Shown one piece after another: positions 23,990-34,535 of a stretch of DNA of 64,000 nucleotides. The translations under genes and the position numbers were made by a program. The DNA is from Chloranthus sessilifolius. Taxonomy: Eukaryota; Streptophyta; Magnoliopsida; Chloranthales; Chloranthaceae. The stretch lies in the NCBI GenBank assembly GCA_021018995.1, contig JAJIZI010000025.1:1-64000 (forward strand), given 5' to 3'. Below the pieces are notes generated by a model. The model saw only the letters and a program-made list of their open reading frames with translations, ran no database searches and was not told the origin of the DNA. Numbering within the stretch: the first letter of the stretch is position 1; the number at the start of each line of letters is the position of its first letter.

Positions 23990-26441
23990 TTCTTCTATAA
24001 AGGACTTGGTATCACAGCCCTAGTCTCATTCCGGGAGAGGTTTTCTTTTTCCTTAAGTCTTTAGTTTCTGCTTGTTGTATTTGTGCTTGCCGCCTATTAT
24101 AGGCTACCGCCTTTTCCCATGGACCATCTTGTAAAGGAATTGCACCCAACGGACGAGGCGTCGGTGCATCTTGTAAAGGTACTGAACCTAATGAACAAGG
24201 TGGCGGTGGTGTTTTCCTCCATTCCCGAGTATCATCGTCAATCCATCCTGATGTGCCTCCAATAACAAGATGTTGATAATCGGGTAAGCCATTTTTTTGC
24301 ATCAGTTTTTTCAAGAAACAAGTTGTTTCACTTTCTATCAACAATTTCTTATTCCGAGCAGCATCCCTCTGTTTCCATTCTCTCTTCCTGCGCCGGCTAA
24401 CATAGTGGGCAGGGCCTACTTCATCCTCGGGTAACAACGAATCAGAGTCCTTGCAGGATGGAATGAACTTATGAAGTTCCGGAAGTGCAGAGTTCAGATT
24501 TTTTTCAAGGATGGGAACGGGTGGAAGACCCCCGAAGGTAATCATATTTGTCGTGGCAATGCTATCATTGCCTTGTTTAGGAGATTCTAGAGTAAAAGTA
24601 ATATTTCCAGAATCAAGAAGACTATGGACCTTGTCTTTAAATATGAAACAATCTTTCAACGTGTGCCCTAGCACACGATGATATTTACAGTAAAGTGGAT
24701 CGTTTATCTTATTTTGCTCTTAAGGTCTGCGGGATTCTGGCAGCTGTATAATCCCACCGTCAATAACATCATCTTAATGAATACTTTTTTATCTTTCTTT
24801 TCTTTCAAAGATTGGCCCTTAGACCAATTTGATCTCTGAGGGGGTGCAAAACTACTACTGACTCCACCTGCTTTGTTGGATCTATTGTTTCCAGATCCTT
24901 CTATCCACTTGGTTACAACCAATTGATTGCGATCTCTGGTGCCGTTTGCTATCGTCACTGGATAAGATGTAGATGTTTGTCCTTCGTTCTGTTCCTCTAG
25001 GACGATCCTTTTGGTTTCCCCTTGAGTTTAAGCCAATGAAACTTTCGAGTTCTCAAGTCCGTGTAGCGAGATCTTCGAAATTCATGGAATGTCCATAGTA
25101 AGGAACTGCTAATTCTTGCCTCATGCCAGCCAGGCAAGTTTGTACTGCTTCTTCGAACTTATGTTTGCAATGGATGCTGAGGTTTCTCTACCGTGTAATG
25201 TAATCGACGACCTTTTCATTTGGTCATTGCTTCAATTGTGACAACCAAGGATCAAAATTTCGGCCGAAATGATCAAAATTTTGGGTCAAATTATCGGTTT
25301 CGGTCCTCACCAAAATGATAATTTGGACCGAAATTTCAGTCAGATTTTTATATGGGACTGATATTATCGGCCGAAATTTCGGTTCAAATTTTCGATTTCG
25401 GTCCCCTTCGAAATCGAAACGAAACCTGAAATTTTGATCCTTGGTGACAACTCAGCGACCCCTACGGATCTCTGAGTACTAAAGAATCTCTTGAAGAATG
25501 CCTCTTCCATCTCTTTCCAGGTTGATATCGACTCGGGTGGGAGCTTTGTGTATCATGTAAATGCAGCTCCCTAAGAGTCTGCACAAATTGTCGTAAAACA
25601 AAGCGTCATTTTTTGAGGTGTCACCACAGGCTGAGAGGAAGTGGGCCAAGTGCTCAAGTGGAGCACCACTGCTGCTGTACTATAGAACTTTGGTTGTCTA
25701 TACTCGGGTGAAAACGGGGCTTCGCCAATTTGATACCCTTTAAGATTCTAGGAAATTAGACTCTGGACCTTGTTGAGGGATATATTTTCTTTGGTCTCTC
25801 TTCGATTCTTCTTTCTCGATCAATGTAGCTATCTGTGCATCGTGAGCTGCGATTGTCTAACGCATCTGTTCTAGCTGTTCAAGGATGTTGGCACTTTCTT
25901 CTGTTGTCAGCACCATTACTGGAAGTACAGTAGGGATGTCTGGAGTCACTAATCTGGCGGATGATTCGTCGGGATTGGATTGAAGGGAGCTCGAGGAATG
26001 AGGGGTGATGGGTGATGGGGTAATAATCCGGGCATGTGATGCAGTCAAGTTAGCCATATCAGGTGAATGCGGGGGATTCATCGGATAGGACTGATTAGAC
26101 CTCGGAGTTCCTGGTGGGCTCATGGAGGCTAATTGCGATCGGACCTCAGGGAACTCGTCTTCGAAAAATATAGAATTTGAGTCCCCGTAAAGTGGGTTAT
26201 CAGTACTGGTGAAGGACTTGGGAGAATCTAATTCTTCTTGTTGAGCGTATTTCTCTTCCAGATTGGCTTGTGCCATAAGACGAGTTGATCGGCGGAGTAT
26301 GGCTTCTTCAGTATGAGGTCGAGCTCGTATCACACAACGAACTCCTGATGAAGAAGAGGGAGCAACATTCTTTCCAAACGCCATTGAATTGTTTGATGGA
26401 GTAAATTCGGTGAATATCTGCATGGAATAACCAACCATCAA
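23990..26441 (-). pseudogene. Gag of the Tat element
   Basis: A likely start is the Met of MAFGKNVAPSSSS (about 26384), just inside the primer-binding site. The N-terminal part (to 25857) is Ser/Pro-rich; capsid-like remnants follow with many frame breaks (25700-24960). A knuckle-like CKYHRVLGHTLKDC near 24660-24700 precedes the basic, Gln-rich C-terminus at 24674-24012. A 198-bp hAT MITE sits in the middle. No intact frame remains. Confidence 0.65.
25238..25451. mobile_element. 198-bp hAT-type MITE with 8-bp TSD
   Basis: The MITE proper is 25246-25443. It starts CAAGGATCAAAATTTC and ends with the exact inverse GAAATTTTGATCCTTG, flanked by perfect GTGACAAC duplications (25238-25245, 25444-25451). 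The interior is a set of CGAAATTTCGG and GGTTTCGGTCC motifs that can fold back. Its terminal sequence is unrelated to the other hAT family in this window. Confidence 0.9.
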
Positions 26442-26543
26442 AATGAAAAATCATAGAATAACCAAAGCTATATAGTTTATTATACCCATATTTTATTTCA
26501 AAGAATTTTGTTTCATTAAAGAGCTTAAATATGAGAGAAGTGA

Positions 26544-26561
26544 GTCCCACCGGGTGTGCCA
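26544..26561 (-). promoter_or_regulatory. Primer-binding site of the Tat element
   Basis: The reverse complement TGGCACACCCGGTGGGAC has the TGG start and GGTGGGAC character of Tat-lineage sites, which are not tRNA-Met sites. It lies a few bases from the inferred 5' LTR edge near 26568. Confidence 0.7.
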
Positions 26562-27129
26562 GAAATTTATAAACAACAAATTTGCGTAGAATATAAATCT
26601 AACACAAATCAATCATAACAAATTTTCCCTCGCTAGGAGAGGGTTTTATTGAAAATGACGGACTTTACACTTCTGGTTATCGCAATTGATTCCCTGTTAA
26701 TTACATCAAAATTGAATATCTCTGATTAAAAACTACTAAAGAAAAGTAAAGTAATTATATTTCTGAAATAAACAAATTAAAATTCTAAGTCTAGGTCTTC
26801 ATCGACATCTTCAATCTGTCACGAGATAGATGCATAGTATACTGTCTTCATTAATGATTTGAGAAATATGAAATAGGGGACGACGGATGGGAGAACCCCT
26901 CCTTCAAAAGCCGGTTCCATCTGATCGACAAGCACGAGTCATTACTGGATCAAGAATCTCGTGAGCGAATCTTAAAATGAATTCTTGTTCTCTGGTCTCA
27001 AAGATGAATTCGAATACCAAATCCATTCTTTTGGTAACTGGTTATCAGAGGAGTTATCACTTCCAGTGATAGTGTCTAATCATGAGTTAGATATTGTCAA
27101 ATTCTTTAGAATTAAGCGATCATAGATTA

Positions 27130-27800
27130 TTTTATAATAATTTTATCATTGAATTTGACCAATATCCTAAGATTTGATCAATGTATGGTAAATTCACCGT
27201 TGGATTTCGTTATGACCTTGTATTATGATCATTTGACCAAAAGTCAACGAGTCTACCATTAGATTATACCAAAATCACAAGATTTAAACAATATGTAATA
27301 ACTCTACACTGGATCTCGTTCGATCTAGTATTATTATCGTTTGATTAAAAGTCAACGAGCCCACCATTGGATTTGATCAAAATCACAAGATCTTGTCAAG
27401 ATGTAATAAATCCAATTGGATCTCGTTACGATCTCACATTATGATCGTTTGACCAATAGTCAACTAGTCTATCGTTGGATTTGACCAAAATCACAAGAGT
27501 GGTCAATATATAATAAATTCACCATTGGATCTCGATTCAAGATCTCGCATTATGATCATTTGACTAAAGTCAACAAGTTCTAATTAGATTTGACCAAATC
27601 CCAAGATCTAGCCGATATGTAATAAATCTATCTTTGGATCTCGACGATCTCATATTATAATCGTTTGACCAAAAGTCAACGAGTCCTTTATTAGATTTGA
27701 CTAGAATCAAGATCGATCAATATGCAATAAATTCACCATTGGATCTCGTTATGATATCAGATATGATCGTTTGACCAAAAGCCAAACCATCCACCGTAAA
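27130..27800. repeat. ~108-bp tandem repeat array
   Basis: Six units contain TTTGACCAAAAGTCAACGAG, an ACCATTGGAT block and ATCACAAGAT. The AGTCAAC landmark is at 27242, 27350, 27458, 27568 and 27674, with AGCCAAAC at 27780, giving periods of 106-110. Confidence 0.85.
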
Positions 27801-28525
27801 AGAATTTCTGATCTTGAGGTTGAGGTCCAAACCCTACATTTGAGGGAGTGATGATCCGAATCGCAAATGAAACTTTGATTTCGGGACACGATCTAGATCC
27901 GGTAAATCTCATGGTTATGAGTCATCGTAGATGAATATTTTGGGTGTCATAGTCCGGAATCATTCTTTGGGTTCATGATTGTAACCCGTATGAGTATCGA
28001 ATTTGTAGTTGCAATCTGAGTGTACTAGGAGTTATGCCAGGAGTTGTACCCACGTGGCTTAACTATTTCTAAGTACGCGAAAAATTTGGTACGAGTCGTA
28101 ACGCGTAATCCCAAATTATAACCATAAATTCTACTTAGGTAAGAGCCGTAGCCTCAGCGTATTACCTTTAGATAAGAGCCGTAGCTCTTATCCTTAGTGT
28201 CTCGATCCGGGCTTATTCTTCCCATCTATTTAAAAATAAATAAAATAAAATAAGAAAGGAACAGAAGAAATCTTGGAGATACCCTAAAGTCTCTTACATG
28301 AAAAGTTGGAGATATTTTCGGCAGAGGTCTCATGTAAGAATTTTCGAATCCCGATAATAAAAACGAATCTGCTATAAATAGATTTATTGTAGCAATTTAT
28401 AAGAAGTTATAATCCTATGGTTTCCACAGGAGTTTCACAAAATCAAGGGTTGTTAGAGCTGCGTGAGTCTTAGTTTTTCACGCGGATTGAGAAACGATCA
28501 TTCTCGCATACGCAAGTCTTCTATT

Positions 28526-28786
28526 CATAATCACCTAGGCACGTATGTGCCTAAGTATATTATCTAGGCACCTAGGTGCCTAAGTATGTTAACTAGGCAC
28601 ATAGGTGCCTAAGTATGATATCTAGGCACATAGGTGCCTAAGTATGATACCTAGGCACATGCCTAAGTATGTTACCTAGGCACATACGTGTCTAAGTACG
28701 ATATCTAGGCACTTTGGTGCCTAAGTACGATATCTAGGCACATATGTGCCTAAGTATGATATCTAGGCACTTAGGTGCCTACAAGG
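28526..28786. repeat. 29-bp palindromic tandem array, copy 2a
   Basis: Same unit as at 2229-2575, around TAGGCACCTAGGTGCCTA, nine units. It is broken at 28786 by the insertion that follows. Confidence 0.85.
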
Positions 28787-29066
28787 TAGTTAAGGCGCTG
28801 TGGCGAGATCATGGCTAAGAGGCTCGCCATGCCATAGCGAGGCCATGGTAAGGCCATTTATAACTTTTTTTTTATAAATATTAATAATTTTATTTTTATT
28901 TATTAATCATTAATATTATTTGTTTTTAGTTTTTTACTATTTTTTAATACATATATTTTTTCTAGAGGAAGAAAAAAAATCAACTAATTAATCAGGCATA
29001 GAGAAATATCAATAAATAAAGAGCAAATATATATATTATAAGGCAGTTGTGGCAAAAAAAAAAATC

Positions 29067-29111
<45 letters not shown>

Positions 29112-29736
29112 CACACACACACGACACCTGTGGCTAATATAAAGTGGAAAAAAATAAAATAAATCAGATTTTAAGGCACCTATGGCTTAAAATCTGATTT
29201 TTTCCCACTTTATATATATATATATATATATTATAAGGCAGTTGTGGCAAAAAAAAAAAAAGATTTCAGGTCTAATTTTAGGACATCTGTGGGTAATAAA
29301 GTAGGAAAAAAAAACACAAATTTCAGGGCCAAAAAAAAAAAGAAAACAGATTTTAGGGCTTTAAGGCTTACCGGTCGTCTTTCTTCTTCTTCTTCTTCTT
29401 CTTCTTTCTTCCTTCAACTATCTCGTCCTCCATAAATAAAATGTCGAGGATTGTAGTATATAAAGGGGTAAAATGGACCATTTTACAAATATGCCTCTCA
29501 AGTATTATAATATAATAACTTATAAAGTTATTATAAAGTTATAATTAAAAGTATTATAACTTATAAAGTTATCTCTATAAAAAAATAAATTATAATTATA
29601 TATTTTTAATATGACGAATATGGCGGCGCCATACCGTCATGGCGTTATCATTTTCTAACCTCTTGCCGTTAGGGCATAGCGTTATCATTTCTAACCTCTT
29701 GCAGATTAGGGCATATATGGCGAGCCACTTTGGGTC
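28787..29736. mobile_element. AT-rich insertion in the palindromic array
   Basis: It separates two halves of an otherwise continuous array. The ends carry clustered short motifs (GGCGAG, GGCTCGCC, GCCATGCCATAG on the left; GGCGGCGCC, ATGGCGAGCC on the right), as in hAT or Mutator-type subterminal regions. The interior has a (TA)n at 29069-29107, two copies of ATAAGGCAGTTGTGGC (29038 and 29232), and an inverted pair CAGATTTTAAGGC / GGCTTAAAATCTG at 29164-29199. No transposase frame is present. Precise ends and TSD were not resolved. Confidence 0.5.
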
Positions 29737-30024
29737 CCTAGGCATGATTATGATATCTAGGTACATAAGTGCTTAGTATGTTATCTAGGCACCTAAGTGC
29801 CTAAGATGTTATATAGGCACTCGCTGTTTGTAATTAGGCCCCTAGGTTCCTAAGTTTTATAGCTAGGCACCTACGTGCCTAAGTTTGTTACTTAGGCTCC
29901 TAGGTGCCTAAGTATGATATCCAGGCACCTAAGTGCCTAATTATGTTATGTATGTACCTAAATATATTATCTAGGCATCTAGGTGCCTAATTATGATATC
30001 TAGGCACCTAGGTAGCTAAGTATG
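29737..30024. repeat. 29-bp palindromic tandem array, copy 2b
   Basis: Continuation of 28526-28786 after the insertion, with more diverged units. It ends at the LTR starting at 30025. Confidence 0.8.
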
Positions 30025-31049
30025 TGATGCGGGACGCCAAGGTTAGGAGCCGTAGTTTCGAGCCGCAACAAAATTTTCAGCCAAGAAGAAGCGGAGTGAA
30101 AACTAGAACTACGCGTGAAGATGAAAAATCTGAAGAATGGATCGAACATATGGTAAATTCGATCGATCGAATTTAAATTTTGATCGATCAAAAATTTCGA
30201 CCGATCGAAGCCCTATTTTGATCGATCGAATGTCGATGGCGATATTTTATATATGTGAATTTCGATCGATCGAATTTCAATTTCGATCGATCGAAATCGC
30301 GCCGAGTTGTTTAGTCGTTTTAGGAGTCTAAATTCGAACTTTTGTCTTAGGGGTTTATTTGTCTTTATTTAATATTCGTTTCAGGGTTTTCTTTTATTGT
30401 AAGACGCCTATATAAGGTCTTTAAAACAATGTAATTAGGAGTTTTTTGATAATTGAATGAAAGAAAGTTGCTTTTGTGCAAACCCTAGAGAGCTTGTGAA
30501 AAGCTTTCAACCGAGGGAGTGAATCCTTCAAACCTTGAGGAGTGAGCAATCGTTTCTCGTGCGACTTGGTGCGAAGCCGACGTACAGCCGGGGTGTGAAG
30601 CTTTAAAAAATCCTTGGTGTGAAGCCTTGGAATCTATCCTTTTAGTTTGTCTTTTCTCTGGTTATCAGGTATTATTTTTCATTCTTTCCATTGAAAAAAG
30701 AACAAAAATCCCAAAAGAATCGTATTCCATGATGTCATTAATCTTCCCTTTTTGAACTATTTATTTAAATTTAATCTCTTTCAAAATCCCCGAGGAATCA
30801 AATCCGATATTGCATTTATCGTTTGATGCCCTAAACTAGAACGAATTTCGAGTTCTTTCATCGGAGCCGTTTTTCTAGATCGGGAAAATTTTCACGCATG
30901 CAGACGCTAAAATGAATTAATCTAATTGTTTTATTAATTTCATTGAATTGATTTTGTGTTGCTTGATTTTGAATATTTCCGTTATTCAATTCATTCTAAA
31001 AGTTAATCATAAATTCGCATAATAGGATTTTAGCGTTTGTCTTGCGTCA
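30025..31049 (+). repeat. 5' LTR of the plus-strand Gypsy element
   Basis: Starts TGATGCGGGACG and ends TTGCGTCA. A cluster of TTCGATCGATCGAATTT-type palindromes lies at 30155-30300. A TATATAAGG box at about 30410, followed by the transcript-like GTGCGAAGCC and GTGTGAAGCC repeats (30570-30625), suggests the promoter/R region. It is related in sequence to the LTRs of the nested element. Confidence 0.8.
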
Positions 31050-31165
31050 GTTTTGGTATCAAAGCACAACTTTAGTTTAGGGTTGTCCGTGTCATATAGA
31101 TTTTAGGGTTCACTTGATTTTAGGGTTGCTTGAATTTAGTATATTTTGTCTTGCTTAATTCTGTC

Positions 31166-31463
31166 ATGGATACCAGTACCTTAGAGGCTCTGATTAGAAA
31201 TCTTGCATCTAAGGTGACCGCTAGTCAAATAGGGATGGATGAGCACATCGCTGATCAACAAGCTCGATATGAGGCTTTAGAGACTCGTTTCGAAGATGTC
31301 AATGAGCTCATCACTGAGAATCACAATAGGGTCAACAACCGTTACCGTAGGAGAGATGTTCCTCCCCGACGTGAGGTCCAAACCAATTTGGACGATAAGG
31401 TCATGAAATCTGTGAAAATGAATGCCCCTACTTTTCACGGGAAAAGACAACCTAAGGTCTTGT
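31166..31463 (+). pseudogene. Gag, N-terminal part (plus-strand Gypsy)
   Basis: Opens with MDTSTLEALIRNLASKV, a predicted helical/coiled segment, then a basic RRRDVPPRREVQ stretch and MNAPTFHGK, a motif that precedes the Gypsy capsid core. The frame is interrupted at 31463 exactly where the nested LTR starts; codons after that belong to the nested element. Confidence 0.75.
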
Positions 31464-32476
31464 TGACGCTTGCAGCGATACCTAAACTACGTGAATGCGA
31501 TGATTGATTTTGCCGAAATTAAATTGAATTAAATTAAACAATAAAACTTGCAAAATATAACGAATACCTCAGGCTTCCGCAGTATTCCATGGGAGAATCA
31601 CGCATAATTCAGGCAGGGTTCAGTTCGGGCGTTAGATCCATTAGGTTGTAGCATGAATCGTTCCTAGAGATAGGACTCTAGAATTCCAGATTAAGGCGCT
31701 CACAATGCAATGATGGAATCTCTGGTTTTGGGTTATTTTGATATGGCTGAAGCTTAATGATCGATGGTTGTTGAATCAAGTCGATTCAATGGTTTAGGAA
31801 AACTAGGGTTTAGGATCTCAAAAGATGATGGTCGATTTAGGGTTGTAGAATCACGCAAGCAAAGATAATAAGATAGATAGGTAGATAGATAGATTTGCAA
31901 GTTTCACACCCTTGGCTTCACACCAAACCGTTATCGGGAAGAAGAATCACTTTCTGTATAGGCTCATCTCAAGCACACAAGCAAAAGCTCTTTTCATTAA
32001 TCATCAACTCATTACATTGTTCACTTAAGGACCTTATATAGGAGTCCATTCAATAAAAGAAAACCCTAAAACAAATAATAAATAAAAGACAAATAAACTC
32101 CTAAAACAAAAATCGAAACTAAACTTCTAAAACAACTAAAACAACCTGACACGATTTCGATCGATCGAAATTGAAAATCGTTCGATCGAAATTGAATTTC
32201 GTTCAATCGAAATTGATTTCGATTGATCGAGACTGAAAATCGTTCAATCATCAATCAAAATTGAAAATCGTTCGATCGAAATTCTCATATACATAAAATA
32301 TTGCCATTGACATTTCGATTGATCGAATTTTAATTTCGATCAATCGATTTTTCTGTGCTCCTTCAATTTCCAGAATTTCATCTTTCGCCTAGTTTTGATT
32401 TCCATTCCGCTTCTTCCGACGTCGGTATACACGAAACGGTCCATATCCAATATCTACGATGTTGACGTCCCGATCA
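31464..32476 (-). repeat. 3' LTR of the nested Gypsy element
   Basis: About 1.0 kb, aligning with 33635-34535 throughout. It holds TCGATCGAAATTGA-type repeats at 32155-32350 and a GATA microsatellite-like run at 31870-31895. The copy at 33635 is about 110 bp shorter because it has fewer of the palindromic units and a small deletion. Confidence 0.85.
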
Positions 32477-32592
32477 ATTCTCCCCGACTCAAAATGTTTC
32501 ATCATCGATGAAACACGCATGAAATGAATCCTGGCACTCGGTGACGTATGACCCTCTACTATGACGGATCATTGGGCTCGTCAAGGAGAGGT

Positions 32593-33259
32593 TTACTGGG
32601 TACGTCCCTCTACTATGACGGTTCTAGGGTCATACACTTCCTCTTCTACTTTCATATTTTCCAGCTCCTTAAAACTCTCCCGTTTAATCAATAAATTCGG
32701 AGTGGAAAATTGTGTGGAGCATTGGTAAGCAAAGTGTCTGAACCCTTGACACTTAAGATAATCAGGACACTTGTCTGTCTTGGGTTTTAAAATTCGTAAA
32801 AGATAACGGTGTGTGAGAGGAACATAATTCTCGATAAGTTGCTCCCTTATGTCTTCCCATTGTGTGATGGGCTTACGATGAGCTAAGTCGCATAGAAGCT
32901 CAACATTAGTCCAATAGGTTTTGACACTACCCTCCAACTTTGTTTTCACTAACCTAACTTTGTACTCATTCAGTACGCCATACCAATCAAAATACTCTTC
33001 CACACTAGATAACCATTCCACGAAGGTTTTAGGGTTTAGCCATCCCTCAAAACATGGAACTTCATCCAGAATAGATTTTAGAAACTTTTCGGCGGGATTG
33101 TACTCGGATTCACGCTGATGAGGGTATCCCCTAACTCTAGTCTCATCATGACTTTTGGGACTTTGCCAAGATTTTGGTGTGTAGTGATTTCCTCGTTCGG
33201 CTAGCATCCTTTCATGACGGGTAATGAATTTATGGCGACATGCAAGTGACTCATTCATG
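32593..33259 (-). pseudogene. Gag of the nested Gypsy element
   Basis: Open from a Met near 33259 (MNESLACRHKFITRHERMLA) to 32593. The capsid-like part includes FVEWLSSVEEYFDWYGVLNE and VKTKLEGSVKTYW, followed by the zinc-knuckle region YLKCQGFRHFAYQC, where the first Cys of the C-C-H-C set has become Tyr. The frame also extends upstream to 33453 without clear homology. With no pol, the element would have needed another element's enzymes. Confidence 0.7.
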
Positions 33260-33634
33260 ATGCTTGTCACAAACACAATTCTATGGGCCACACAACAGTT
33301 GAGGAATTTTAACAAATAAATGACATGTACACAAATGAAGACACACAAATGACAGGATATCAAAGACATCGAAATGACATGCACATGTGACTCAAAATGA
33401 ATAAGGACTTTTGTCGAACCCAAGACGCGCGCAATGATGAATACAAATGACATAAGATTCCATTAAATTAAAATGACATGCACATATGAACCAATAATGA
33501 ATGGGGACTTTTATCAAACACTAGATGTGCAGAAAAAAAAACTGAAATAAGATGCAATGAAAATTAAAATGCTATGGAATTAAATGTCACACTAATATGC
33601 CCTAACCTAGAACCTAGGGCTCCGATACCAAAAC

Positions 33635-34535
33635 TGATGCAGGATGGTACCCTAAACTACATGAATGTGATGATTGATTTTGCCGAAATTAAATTGAATT
33701 AAGTTAAACAATAAAACTTGCAAAATATAATGAATACCTCAGGCTTTCGCAGTATTCCATGGGAGAATCACACATAATTCAGGTGGTTCATTCAAGCGTT
33801 AGATCCGTTAGGTTTGCAGGATCGTTCCTAGAGATAGGACTCTAGAATTTCAGATTAAGGCGCTCACAATGCAATGATGGAATCTCTGGTTTTGGGTTAT
33901 TTTGATACTTTTGGAAGGCTTGAATCAAGTCGATTCAATGGTTTAGGGAAAACTAGGGTTTAGGATCTCAAAAGATGATGGTCGATTTAGGATTGTAGAA
34001 GCACGCAAGCAAAGATAATAAGATAGATAGGTAGATAGATAGATTTGCAGGCTTCACACCAAACCCTTCTCGAGAAGAAGAATCACTCTCCGTATAGGCT
34101 CATCTCAAGCACACAAACAAAAGCTCTTTTCATTAATTATCAACTCATTACATTGTTCAGTTAAGGACCATATATAGGAGTCCTTTCAATAAAAGAAAAC
34201 CTTACATAAATAAAAGACAAATAAACCCCTAAAACAAAATTCGAAACTAAACTTCTAAAACAACTAAAACAACCCGACATGATTTCGATCGATCGAAATT
34301 GAATTTCGTTCGATCGTAATTGAAAATCGTTCGATCAAAATTCTCATATACATAAAATATTGCCGTTGATATTTTGATTGATCGAATTTTAATTTCGATC
34401 AATCGATTTTTCTATGTTCCTTCAATTTCCAGAATTTCATCTTTCGCCTAGTTTTGATTTCCATTCCGCTTCTTCCAACGTCGGTATACACGAAACGGTC
34501 CATATCCAATGTCTACGATGTCGGTGTCCCCGTCA
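33635..34535 (-). repeat. 5' LTR of the nested Gypsy element
   Basis: Starts (plus orientation) TGATGCAGGATGG and ends CCCCGTCA. The primer-binding site is adjacent at 33617-33630. It matches 31464-32476. Confidence 0.85.

Larger units (their letters stand above)
1940..30024 (-). mobile_element. Giant nested Tat-lineage Ty3/Gypsy element
   Basis: Domains read on the minus strand in the order gag (26441 to ~24000), protease (~23040-22620), RT (~22090-20820), RNase H (20810-20497), archaeal-type RNase H (~19560-19230) and integrase (19075-18431 continuing at 8798-8220). Two RNase H domains in tandem are diagnostic of the Tat lineage. A Tat-style primer-binding site lies at 26544-26561. The two LTR regions share 1940-2575 with 28255-30024: a ~280-bp flank followed by a 29-bp palindromic array. 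The low-coordinate LTR is truncated on its left, and the high-coordinate one is cut by the Gypsy LTR at 30025. Internal insertions account for roughly 11 kb. Exact LTR limits and the target duplication could not be recovered. Confidence 0.75.
26568..30024 (-). repeat. Tat 5' LTR region
   Basis: It starts beside the primer-binding site. A minus-strand AATAAA at about 26650, inside CAATAAAACCCTCTCC, is a candidate polyadenylation signal. It holds the 108-bp array, the segment shared with 1940-2228 and the 29-bp palindromic array, which is interrupted by a ~950-bp AT-rich insertion. It is cut on the right by the LTR at 30025. Confidence 0.6.
31464..34535 (-). mobile_element. Nested minus-strand Gypsy element with gag only
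   Basis: LTRs are 31464-32476 (3') and 33635-34535 (5'). The primer-binding complement of TGGTATCGGAGCCC lies at 33617-33630, and the polypurine tract GTCGGGGAGAAT precedes the 3' LTR. The internal region is only ~1.16 kb and encodes gag alone. Flanks CTTGT (31459-31463) and CTTTC (34536-34540) fit a 5-bp target duplication with changes in the left copy. Removing it rejoins the outer gag frame. Confidence 0.85.
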
